NCBI RefSeq assembly: GCF_013409625.1
Contig: NZ_JACCBF010000001.1
Location: 2,235,001 to 2,299,000, forward strand
Source of the DNA: Nocardioides kongjuensis
GTDB taxonomy: Bacteria > Actinomycetota > Actinomycetes > Propionibacteriales > Nocardioidaceae
Length of the DNA: 64,000 nucleotides
Direction of reading: 5' to 3'
Shown: positions 19,291 to 27,038 of the stretch, piece by piece
Layout: every line of letters begins with the position of its first letter
How positions within the stretch are numbered: the first letter of the stretch is position 1
Notes under the pieces: model-generated
The model's input: only the letters and a program-made list of their open reading frames with translations
Databases searched by the model: none
What the model was told of the DNA's origin: nothing
Program-made: the position numbers and the translations under genes

Positions 19291-20706
19291 ATGATCTCGG
19301 ACCTCTCGGAAGCCACGCCGGAGCAGCTGCTCCACGCGGCCGAAGACCGCGTCCGCGTGGCCCGTCAGGTCGAGGTCGACAAGCTCGAGCTGCTGCTCGC
19401 CTGGGCCGACCACCACTCCGGAGACCCGCAGGCCGAGCCCGACGCCGTGCCCGTGAAGTTCGGCGGACCCAGGCTGATCACCCTCGGTGGGGACGGGACG
19501 CCGGAGGTCCAGGACCTGGCGTTGGTCGAGATCGCGATCGCCCGCCACGAGGGCGTGCTGACCACCCGCAACGCCCTGGCCGACGCGTTCGACCTGCGCC
19601 ACCGCCTCCCTGCCGTGTGGGCCGGTGTGAAGGCCGGACGCTGCGAGGTCTGGGTGGCCCGCAAGGTCGCCCGCTGGTCCCGCAAGCTCGACTGCCACCA
19701 GGCTCGTCTCGTCGACGACGCGGTCGCCGCCGCGTTGGACGAGGCACCCTCACGGATCCTCACGATCGCCGAAGCCAAGATCATCGAGGCCGACCCGGTC
19801 GCCCACGCGAAGCGGATCACCGACAACCAGAAGACCAAGGGCGTCTGGTACCCCACACCCCGACCCGGCTCCCAGATCAACGACACCGACAACACCGACG
19901 GCACCGGTAACACTGCCGGGATCGCAACGGTGTTCGCACGTCTCGCCGAGGCCGACGCGATCGAGCACGCCGCCATGGTCGAACACCTCGCCACCACGCT
20001 GGCCGAACACGCCGACGTTCCTGACGGCGAGGAGCCGCTCGGGATGGACCACTGGCGCGCCGAAGCCTTCGCGATGCTCGCCGACCCCGCCGCCGTCCTC
20101 GCGTTCCTCCACGGAACCGACGACGAAGACGCGGAGCCCGAACCCAGCCCCATCCCGGCTGCGGAGATCGTGGTCCACCTCGCCCAACAGGCCGACGGCA
20201 CCCTCGGCCCCCTGTCCCGCGTCGAAGGCCTCGGCCCGCGGCTCCTCGACCAGGTCCGCGACCTGCTCCGCCGCCACACCACCATCACCCTCACCCCGGT
20301 CATCGACCTCCACACCGGCCGCTCGGTCAACGGCTACGAGCACCCCACCGACGTCAAGAAGCGCACCGAGCTCCGCACCACCGGCGACGTCTTCCCCCAC
20401 GCCACCCGCCTCTTCACCCAGCACGGCCGGGCACCCGACCACGACCACACCACCCCGTATGACCGGCACGGCCCGCCCGGCCAGACCGGCGACCACAACG
20501 ACACACCACTCGCCCGGCACCACCACCGAGCCAAGACCCACCTCGGCTACACCGTCCTGCAGCTCGGACCCGACCGCTGGGTCTGGGGCACACCCCACGG
20601 CCTCTACCGCCTCGTCACCGGCAGCGGCACCACCACCATCACCCGGGCCGAGTACCACGTCCTCGAGGAACAGGCGATCGTCCTCGCAGGCGACTACGCC
20701 GCCTGA
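19291..20706 (+). CDS. DUF222 / 13E12-type HNH protein, cysteine-less subfamily
   Basis: The 471-residue protein has the long DUF222 helical domain (about 1-330, including EIAIARHEGVLTTRNALADA) and a C-terminal HNH-like segment: DHDHTTPYDRHGPPGQTGDH, then LARHHHRAKTHLGYT. The zinc-binding cysteines of classical HNH nucleases are absent; the conserved DHDH, the PYD and the HHRxKT remain. This Cys-less form is common among the many DUF222 genes of Nocardioides, and members in mycobacteria (13E12 repeats) are DNA-damage induced. It is probably a nuclease of selfish or repair character, but activity is unproven. A LexA-like box overlaps its promoter. Confidence 0.85.
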   Translation: MISDLSEATPEQLLHAAEDRVRVARQVEVDKLELLLAWADHHSGDPQAEPDAVPVKFGGPRLITLGGDGTPEVQDLALVEIAIARHEGVLTTRNALADAFDLRHRLPAVWAGVKAGRCEVWVARKVARWSRKLDCHQARLVDDAVAAALDEAPSRILTIAEAKIIEADPVAHAKRITDNQKTKGVWYPTPRPGSQINDTDNTDGTGNTAGIATVFARLAEADAIEHAAMVEHLATTLAEHADVPDGEEPLGMDHWRAEAFAMLADPAAVLAFLHGTDDEDAEPEPSPIPAAEIVVHLAQQADGTLGPLSRVEGLGPRLLDQVRDLLRRHTTITLTPVIDLHTGRSVNGYEHPTDVKKRTELRTTGDVFPHATRLFTQHGRAPDHDHTTPYDRHGPPGQTGDHNDTPLARHHHRAKTHLGYTVLQLGPDRWVWGTPHGLYRLVTGSGTTTITRAEYHVLEEQAIVLAGDYAA

Positions 20707-20863
20707 CTCCTCCCGCCGTGCGCGGCGCTCCGGCCATCGCGCAACGCCACCACCACGAGGTGCTCTCGGCAGGCTGATCGCGGATCCACCACCCTTCTGG
20801 GATCCGGGATTCCCCCGGGGTCGGGGATGGTCGCGGTGCGGCCGCCACGCCGATGCTTCCGGC

Positions 20864-21412
20864 ATGAAGACGATCACCCGCACCCGCCGTACCGCCGCCC
20901 TCCTGCTGACCGGGGCCCTCGCCGCCGTCCCGGCGCTGGCGCTCTCGACCGCCGACGCCACCGCCGGGACATCGAGGCAGGCCGCCCACCACGGCGACAG
21001 GGTCGCCGCGATCCGCGCCGCCACGGCGAAGTACCACGACATCGATGTCGCGCTCGCCGACGGCTACGTGCCTGTCTCCGAGTGTGTGGAGAGCCCCGAG
21101 GGCGCCATGGGCGTGCACTACATGAATCCCGCGCTCGCCGGCGCTCCGGTCGACCTGCGCCACCCGGCGTTCCTGCTCTACCTCCCGGGGAGGGACGGGA
21201 TGCGCCTGGTCGGTGTCGAGTACTTCAAGGCGGACGCCGACCAGGACCTTGCCACCGACGAGGACCGTCCGAGCCTGCTGGGCCACGAGTTCGACGGTCC
21301 GATGCCCGGCCACGGTCCCGGCGCCCCCGTGCACTACGACCTGCACGTGTGGACCTGGGCGCACAACCCGGACGGGATGTTCGCGGAGTTCAACCCGGCG
21401 CTGTCCTGCTGA
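20864..21412 (+). CDS. Secreted protein of unknown function
   Basis: The 182-residue protein starts with a Sec signal (ALLLTGALAAVPALALSTADATAG, cleavage near residue 30-36). The mature part has ATAKYHDIDVALADGYVPVS, a Cys (ECVESPEG), GAMGVHYMNPALAG and a C-terminal stretch HYDLHVWTWAHNPDGMFAEF ending in Cys. The pattern A-T-x-K/R-[YF]-H-D-[LI]-D-x-A-x-A-x-GY...C...MGxHY recurs in hypothetical exported actinobacterial proteins; the His/Asp/Cys content could bind metal. It converges with the MBG-repeat gene, and the terminator overlaps its stop codon. Confidence 0.75.
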   Translation: MKTITRTRRTAALLLTGALAAVPALALSTADATAGTSRQAAHHGDRVAAIRAATAKYHDIDVALADGYVPVSECVESPEGAMGVHYMNPALAGAPVDLRHPAFLLYLPGRDGMRLVGVEYFKADADQDLATDEDRPSLLGHEFDGPMPGHGPGAPVHYDLHVWTWAHNPDGMFAEFNPALSC

Positions 21413-21429
21413 GGACGGACAGCGCCGGG
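21394..21429. terminator. Bidirectional terminator between convergent genes
   Basis: CCCGGCGCTGTCC (21394-21406) pairs perfectly with GGACAGCGCCGGG (21417-21429) around a 10-base loop. It overlaps the 3' end of the secreted-protein gene and precedes the MBG-repeat stop at 21440, so it can end both transcripts. Confidence 0.75.
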
Positions 21430-21439
21430 CAGGCCACCG

Positions 21440-24400
21440 TCAGCTGCCGCAGTCGGCTCCTGCGACCGACCGGCCGAGGACGATCTCGGCACCGAGGACC
21501 TTGATACGCAGGGCCGTCTGGGTCACGGTGTTGCCGGAGCGGGTCTGCTCGTTGAGGGCGACCGCGACCAGGCCGACGTCGACCTTCAGCGGGGTGCTGA
21601 GGCCACCGGCCGGCACGACCGGGACGCCGTTGATCGTCAGGCCCGCGACCTTGGACTGACCGCTGGTCGCGGCGGCGCCGGTGCAGCTCGACAGCTGCGA
21701 GGACGCCGAGCTGGTGAGCCCGTCGACCTTGATGGTCGCGCCGGCGACGGTGATCGTGGCGCCCGCGACCTCGGCCGAGGCCCTGGACCCGCCGGTCGTC
21801 CGCTCGGTGGCGCCCTCGATCACGTCTGCCTTGACCGACTGCGCCGGGAGGAGCAGCAGCGCCGGCGTGATCGTGACGTTCGCGCGCAGGATCCGGTCCG
21901 TCCGCGTCGCGCACGGGCTCGTCGCGGCGTTGGCGTCGCCCAGCGTGATCCCCAGCAACGAGACCGCCGTGCCGCGGCAGACGCCGGCGACCGGGACGAC
22001 CCGGTACGACGTGGACGCGGTGCCGGTGAGCGCGTTGTTGTCGGTAGCCGTGACGGAGAACGTCTTGGTGCCGGTGGTCGCCGTGTCGATCGCCGCTCCG
22101 GCCGGGACGGTGCCGACACAGCTGGTCACCGTGCCGTCGGGGTCGGCACACGAGTAGCTCGCCTTCACGACCTGTCCCTGGAAGTAGACCGCACCGTCGG
22201 GTGGCGTGGTGATCGTCGCCGTCGGGGGCTGCGAGGTCACCGTCAGCGTGCCCGGCACGAAGGCGAAGGTGTAGTTCGCCGTCGACAGGGTGCCGATCGC
22301 CGCGGTGATCGGGTAGGTCCCGGCGGGACTGGTCGCCGTGGCCGAGGTCGACAGGGCAGGTGCGCCGTCGACGTCGGCGCGGTCGTCGCCGTTGACGTAG
22401 CCGGTGAACGTGGCCGTGAACGTCGGCAGGGGGTTGCCCTGGACCTTCGTCTTGTCGTCGGCCGTCACCGTCAGCGTGGCCGGGGTGACCGTGAGCGTCC
22501 CGTCCTCGTAGCCGACGGTGTAGTTCGGCCCCGCGTCGGCGCCCGAGCAGGTGATGGCGTAGCTGCCGACGTTCGCGTGGGCACCGGCCACGGTGCAGTG
22601 CGGCGCCGTGACCAGCGCGTCGCCGCCGACCAGGCCGGTGACCCCGAAGGTGTACGCCGGGTCGCCCGCGCCGTACACCTTCGACGTGCTGTCGGCGGTG
22701 ACGGTGACCGTCGCCCGGGTCACCTCGAGGGTGCCGTCGACGTAGGTGATGGCGTAGTTGTGGCCGGCATCGGCACCGGAGCACGAGATGTCGTACTCCC
22801 CTGCCGCAGCGTGCGGACCTGACACGCCGCAGGTCGGCGCGGTCACCAGCTCGTCACCGCCCAGCAGGCCGTCGACCTGGTGGGTGAACGCCGGGTCGGC
22901 CGTGCCGTAGGACCTCGACTTGTTGTCCGCGGTGATCCTCACCCCGGCCGGTACGACGACCAGCGAGCCCGCCTCGTGGGACAGCGTGTAGTTGCCCCCG
23001 GCGCTGCCGCCCGAGCAGGTGATCGGGTAGGTCCCGACGTCGCTGTGCGGACCACTGACCGTGCAGGTCGCCGGGGTGACCAGCTGGTCCGAGCCGTGCA
23101 GCCCGGAGACCTGGTAGGTGAATGCCGGGTCGTCCTCCCCGAAGGTGATCTGCTGGTCGTCGGCCACCACGACGCCGGGCTTCGCCGTCACCGTGAGGGT
23201 GCCCCCGGCGTACTCCACCGTGTAGTCGTCGCCGGCATCGGCGCCGCTGCAGGTGATCGGGTAGCTGCCCACGTCGCTGTGGGCGCCCGCGACACCGCAG
23301 GTCGGGTCGGTCGTGAGGGCGTCCGGACCGACCAGACCGTCGCTCGTCCAGGTGAAGGCCGGGTCGTCGTCGCCGAACACCGTCGCCTTGCTGTCGGCGC
23401 CGATCGTGACGACCTTTCGTCCGACGCTCAGCGTGCCCGCCTGGTAGGAGACGGTGTGGTTCGGCCCGGCGTCGGCGCCCGAGCACTCGATCGCGTAGGA
23501 GCCTGCGGCCGTGTGCGCACCGGCGACCGCGCAGGTCGGGTCCGTCACCAGGTCGGCCGCGTCGATCCCCGCCACCGACCAGGTGAACGCCGGGACGCTG
23601 TCACCGTAGGTGATCGACTGGTTGTCGGCGGTCACCACGACCCCGGCGGGCAGCACGTCGAGCTCGCCGGGGAAGTACTCGATCGTGTAGTTGTCGCCCG
23701 CGTCGGCGTCGGTGCACAGGATCGGGTAGCTGCCGGCGTCGTCGTGCGCGATCCGCGGCTCGCAGACCGGCTCGTCGACCAGGGCGTCGGAGCCCACCAG
23801 GCCGTGCACCGTGTACCCGAAGACGGGATCGGGGTCGCCGTAGGTCTTGGTGGCGTTGGCCGCCGTGACCGCCAGCGCCTTCGGCGTCACGGTCAGCAGG
23901 CCGTCGGCGTAGCTGACGGCGTAGTTGCCACCGGCGTCCGCGCCCGCGCACGCGATGGCGTAGCCACCGACGCCGTGGTGCGGGCCTGCGACGTCACAGG
24001 ACGGCTCGTGGGTCAGCTGGTCGCCGTCGGTGAGGCCGTCCACCGTGTAGCCGAACGCGGGGTCGGCCTGGCCGTAGACCTTGGTCGCGTTCCCGGCAGT
24101 GACCACGACGCTCCTCGGCGTCACGGTCAGCGTCGCGTCGACGTAGGAGACGGTGTAGTTGCCACCGGCGTCGGCGCCGGAGCACACGATCGGGTAGCTG
24201 CCCGCGTCGGCGTGCGGCCCGCTCACCGAGCAGCTCGGCTGGGCGAGCAGGGCGTCGTCGCCCACCAGGCCCGACACCGTGGACGTGAAGCCGGGGTCGG
24301 CTGCGCCGTACGCCTTGGACCTCGGCTCGGCGGTGACCACGACGGTCGCCTTCGTGACGGTCAGGGTGCCGCCGAGGTAGGCGATGTCGTAGTTGCCGCC

Positions 24401-26662
24401 GGCGCTCGCGCCCGAGCAGGTGATCGGGTACGTCCCGACGTCGTGGTGTGCCCCGGCGACCGAGCAGGTGGCCGGGGTGGTCAGCGTGTCGCCGCCGACC
24501 AGCCCCTGCACCGCGAAGGTGTACGACGGGTCGGCGGTCCCGTAGACCTTGGACTGGTTGTCGGCGATCACGGTCGCGGTCGCCCGGGTGACCTGCAGGG
24601 TGCCGGTCTCGTAGCGGACGGTGTAGTTCGACCCCGCGTCGGCGCCCGAGCAGGTGATGGCGTAGCTGCCCACGTCGCTGTGGGCGCCGGCCACCGTGCA
24701 GGCCGGCTGCGTGACGAGCGTGTCCCCACCGGCGAGGCCGGCCACCGTGGCCGTGAAGGCCGGGTCGGCCGTGCCGAAGACCTTGCTCCCCGGCACCGCG
24801 GTGATCACCACCTCGGCCTGGCCGACCGTCAGCGTCCCTGCCACGTAGGCCACGTCGTAGTTGCCGCCCGCGCTCGCCCCCGAGCAGGTGATCGGGTAGG
24901 TCCCCACGTTGGCGTGCGGGCCGCTGACGGTGCAGGTGGGCGCCGTGGTCAGGCTGTCGGAGCCGACGAGGCCGCTGGTGGTGAAGGTGAGGGCGGGGTC
25001 GCCCTCGCCGTAGGTCTTCGTCCTGCTGGTGGCCGTGATCGTCACCGTCGCCTTGCCGACCGACAGCGTCCCCGGCGTGTAGGCGATGGTGTAGTTGTTG
25101 CTGGCCGCCGCACCCGAGCAGGTGATCGGGTAGCTGCCGACGTCGGCGTGGGCGCCGCTGACGCCACAGGTCGGGGCGGTGGTGAGGGTGTCGGAGCCGA
25201 CCAGACCGCTGGTGGTGGACGTGAAGGCGGGGTCGGGGGCGCCGTACTGCCTGGCCTTGTTGTCCGCGGCGATGGTCACCGTCGCCGGCGTCACCGTGAG
25301 CTGGCCGGCGACGTAGGTGACGTCCTGGTCGGGGCCGGCGGCGGCGCCCGAGCAGGTGATCGGGTAGCTCCCGACGCTCGTGTGTGCACCGGAGACGCCG
25401 CAGGTCGGCGGGGTCGTCAGGGTGCCACCCGAGGTCGTGAAGGTGAAGTCGGGGTCGGCGGTGCCGTAGACCTTCGTCTTCGGCTCGGCCGTCACGACGA
25501 CAGGCGGGTTCCACACCTCGGTTGCCGACGCGGTCGCCAGGCAGGTCGTGACGGGGAGGTAGCAGGCACTGATCTGGTCGGTGCCGGCCAAGTTGCCGGT
25601 GTAGGTGAAGGTGGCGTTGCCGGCGGGGTTGGTCGACGCGACGCCGCTCGCGGTGTTGGCGCCGGTCACGGTGAAGCTCACCGGACCGTTGGGGATGGCC
25701 ACGCCGTTGGAGTCCTTCAGCTTGGCCGTGACCGTGTGCGTCGTGCCGACGGGCGAGGCGTCGGTGGCCGGGGTGAGGGTCATCGAGGTGCTGACCGGCT
25801 GGGCGCCCGGGACGCAGTTGACGGCAGGGTTCGGGACGAAGCTGGTGCGCAGGTTGTTGACGAAGACCGCCGAGTCGTAGCGCGCATCGCCCTGGTCGAA
25901 GATCGAGAGATAGAGCGAGTGGGCGCCCGGCGCGACCTGGGTGTTCGCCCGCAGCAGGGTCGTGGCGCCGTCGTAGACCGTGCCGGAGGCGTTCGCGGCG
26001 GACAGGCCGCCGATCCCGGTGCTGTTGACGCTGACGACGTTGCCCGAGGAGTCCTTGGCGAAGCTGTTCGGCGCCGTGATCGTGGCGTCGTTGGTGGTCT
26101 GGTTGGCCGTCCAGGTCGTGCTGTCGAGCTCGGCGACGAAGCCGTCGTTGAACTGCTGGCCGACGTACTCGGGGAACTCCTCGGACAGGAACTTGAAGTC
26201 CATGCTGAGGCAGTTGGTGCCGGTCGGGGCGGTGAAGTCGATCTTCAGCACGGTGGTGTCGCGGGCGGAGTTGCCGCGGACCGTGAGGTTGTCGTTGATG
26301 CGGACGTCGGACAGCGTGCTCTGCGAGCCGAGCACGTTGCTGACGCTGCCGGTGGTCAGGATCCCGAACGGGCCGGACGGCGACGGGAAGCCGCCGATCG
26401 CGGTGGTGGACGTGCCGTTGACCGTGCTCGACGCGGGCACGGTGCTGAAGCTGGCTCCGGTCCGCTGGAAGCCGGCAGCCGACATCGCGGTCGCGATCGT
26501 GGTGGCGCCCGCGGCGGTGTTCGGCGCCGCAGTCACCGCGGCCGACGCCGGTGCAGCGGTCGTCGCCACGATCCCGGCCACCCCCAGCAGGCCGGCGAGC
26601 GCCGCGGTGGCACCCTTCGAGAGCTTCGCCCGACGCGTGACGCGTCGATGAGTACCGGACAT
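21440..26662 (-). CDS. Giant exported protein with 14 MBG repeats
   Basis: The 1740-residue protein has a signal peptide (LAGLLGVAGIVATTAAPASAA, ending near 42). Residues about 43-285 resemble the choice-of-anchor L domain, with TGSVSNVLGSQS and FKFLSEEFPEYVGQQFNDGF. An Ig-like domain (about 290-385) with KLKDSNGVAIPNGPVSFTV follows. Then come 14 tandem MBG-type beta domains of about 77 residues (388-1466), a short Ig-like segment, and a C-terminal domain (about 1530-1740) resembling choice-of-anchor P. Thirteen repeats carry two cysteines (in PTC and CSG), probably a disulfide each. No LPxTG or membrane anchor is present. It is probably a surface or matrix stalk or adhesin. It is divergent from the haem peroxidase. 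Confidence 0.9.
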   Translation of the reverse strand: MSGTHRRVTRRAKLSKGATAALAGLLGVAGIVATTAAPASAAVTAAPNTAAGATTIATAMSAAGFQRTGASFSTVPASSTVNGTSTTAIGGFPSPSGPFGILTTGSVSNVLGSQSTLSDVRINDNLTVRGNSARDTTVLKIDFTAPTGTNCLSMDFKFLSEEFPEYVGQQFNDGFVAELDSTTWTANQTTNDATITAPNSFAKDSSGNVVSVNSTGIGGLSAANASGTVYDGATTLLRANTQVAPGAHSLYLSIFDQGDARYDSAVFVNNLRTSFVPNPAVNCVPGAQPVSTSMTLTPATDASPVGTTHTVTAKLKDSNGVAIPNGPVSFTVTGANTASGVASTNPAGNATFTYTGNLAGTDQISACYLPVTTCLATASATEVWNPPVVVTAEPKTKVYGTADPDFTFTTSGGTLTTPPTCGVSGAHTSVGSYPITCSGAAAGPDQDVTYVAGQLTVTPATVTIAADNKARQYGAPDPAFTSTTSGLVGSDTLTTAPTCGVSGAHADVGSYPITCSGAAASNNYTIAYTPGTLSVGKATVTITATSRTKTYGEGDPALTFTTSGLVGSDSLTTAPTCTVSGPHANVGTYPITCSGASAGGNYDVAYVAGTLTVGQAEVVITAVPGSKVFGTADPAFTATVAGLAGGDTLVTQPACTVAGAHSDVGSYAITCSGADAGSNYTVRYETGTLQVTRATATVIADNQSKVYGTADPSYTFAVQGLVGGDTLTTPATCSVAGAHHDVGTYPITCSGASAGGNYDIAYLGGTLTVTKATVVVTAEPRSKAYGAADPGFTSTVSGLVGDDALLAQPSCSVSGPHADAGSYPIVCSGADAGGNYTVSYVDATLTVTPRSVVVTAGNATKVYGQADPAFGYTVDGLTDGDQLTHEPSCDVAGPHHGVGGYAIACAGADAGGNYAVSYADGLLTVTPKALAVTAANATKTYGDPDPVFGYTVHGLVGSDALVDEPVCEPRIAHDDAGSYPILCTDADAGDNYTIEYFPGELDVLPAGVVVTADNQSITYGDSVPAFTWSVAGIDAADLVTDPTCAVAGAHTAAGSYAIECSGADAGPNHTVSYQAGTLSVGRKVVTIGADSKATVFGDDDPAFTWTSDGLVGPDALTTDPTCGVAGAHSDVGSYPITCSGADAGDDYTVEYAGGTLTVTAKPGVVVADDQQITFGEDDPAFTYQVSGLHGSDQLVTPATCTVSGPHSDVGTYPITCSGGSAGGNYTLSHEAGSLVVVPAGVRITADNKSRSYGTADPAFTHQVDGLLGGDELVTAPTCGVSGPHAAAGEYDISCSGADAGHNYAITYVDGTLEVTRATVTVTADSTSKVYGAGDPAYTFGVTGLVGGDALVTAPHCTVAGAHANVGSYAITCSGADAGPNYTVGYEDGTLTVTPATLTVTADDKTKVQGNPLPTFTATFTGYVNGDDRADVDGAPALSTSATATSPAGTYPITAAIGTLSTANYTFAFVPGTLTVTSQPPTATITTPPDGAVYFQGQVVKASYSCADPDGTVTSCVGTVPAGAAIDTATTGTKTFSVTATDNNALTGTASTSYRVVPVAGVCRGTAVSLLGITLGDANAATSPCATRTDRILRANVTITPALLLLPAQSVKADVIEGATERTTGGSRASAEVAGATITVAGATIKVDGLTSSASSQLSSCTGAAATSGQSKVAGLTINGVPVVPAGGLSTPLKVDVGLVAVALNEQTRSGNTVTQTALRIKVLGAEIVLGRSVAGADCGS
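22250..25500 (-). repeat. 14 tandem coding repeats of about 230 bp
   Basis: Each unit encodes a strand pattern beginning VTADNxSKVYGxADPAFTF, then GLVGxDxLTxxPTC, GAHxDVGSYPITCSG and NYTVxYxxGTLTV. Units differ by many substitutions, so the array is old rather than freshly expanded; the last unit has lost both cysteines. The period is protein-level, and there are no unique spacers. Confidence 0.9.
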
Positions 26663-26682
26663 ACCAAGACCCCATTCTTGGT
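26663..26682 (-). promoter_or_regulatory. Hairpin presenting the ribosome site of the MBG-repeat gene
   Basis: ACCAAGA and TCTTGGT (7 bp) flank a 6-base loop, ATGGGG on the mRNA strand. The loop contains the only purine-rich ribosome-site candidate, GGGG, 7 bases before the start codon, and the second arm ends directly at the ATG. Folding could modulate translation. Confidence 0.4.
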
Positions 26683-26818
26683 TCCAGTCCCGAGAGCGGC
26701 GGAGGGAGACCGCCAGCCACTGTCGTCAGGGACCGTCCCACCCGCTGGAGCGCGCGGTCAATCAGGTCGCGGAGGATTTGACCGAGACCTCGGGAAACTT
26801 TGCCTTGGCTCGCCAGCA

Positions 26819-26829
26819 TTTCCCAAGGA
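26819..26829 (+). repeat. 11-bp direct repeat TTTCCCAAGGA, copy 1
   Basis: It is identical to 27019-27029, exactly 200 bases away. It lies 157 bases upstream of the MBG-repeat start. Related CCAAGG cores occur upstream of the lytic transglycosylase and the stand-alone receiver. Confidence 0.55.
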
Positions 26830-26941
26830 TCCCGGCCTAGCGTCGTTGGCGGACGCCCTGCCTGTGGCTGGTACAGCGTCCCGCGTCGTACGGTGACGGC
26901 GCGCCGGCAGCGCCGCATCTCCCGCAGGCGGCCGCCGCCCG

Positions 26942-26973
26942 CAGACCTCCACGGCGGAGTCCGTGGAGGTCTG
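26942..26973. promoter_or_regulatory. 13-bp perfect hairpin upstream of the haem peroxidase
   Basis: CAGACCTCCACGG (26942-26954) pairs with CCGTGGAGGTCTG (26961-26973) around CGGAGT. It lies 66 bases before the peroxidase start, so it could be an attenuator, an operator or an insulator between the divergent promoters. Confidence 0.5.
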
Positions 26974-27018
26974 TCGGCGTCCGGGACCGGCGAAGACCGG
27001 AGGTCGCCGCCGCAAGGT

Positions 27019-27029
27019 TTTCCCAAGGA
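27019..27029 (+). repeat. 11-bp direct repeat TTTCCCAAGGA, copy 2
   Basis: Second exact copy, ending 10 bases before the peroxidase ATG at 27039. Its AAGGA may also serve as the ribosome site for that start, so conservation here could have two causes. Confidence 0.5.
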
Positions 27030-27038
27030 CGCCTGTCG

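Larger units (their letters stand above)
26683..27038. promoter_or_regulatory. Long divergent region between MBG-repeat and haem peroxidase genes
   Basis: With the hairpin above, the gap is 376 bases and holds no gene I can support. It contains the 11-mer TTTCCCAAGGA twice (26819-26829 and 27019-27029), a related GGGAAA-ctttg-CCTTGG at 26792-26808, and a 13-bp perfect hairpin at 26942-26973. It must hold two promoters; the repeated 11-mer is the best candidate for a shared regulator site. Confidence 0.5.

Noticed and set aside
19291..20706. Transposase or mobile element
   Set aside because: DUF222/HNH genes are repeated in these genomes, but no terminal inverted repeats, target duplication or transposase motif is seen here.
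22250..25500. Regular 230-bp periodicity resembling a CRISPR or tandem-DNA repeat
   Set aside because: The repeats are protein domains in one reading frame with dispersed substitutions; there are no short identical repeats with unique spacers and no cas genes.
22880..26896. Long plus-strand open frame opposite the MBG-repeat gene
   Set aside because: It mirrors the repeats of the minus-strand protein and has no start signal, domain or signal peptide. The minus-strand gene explains the region.
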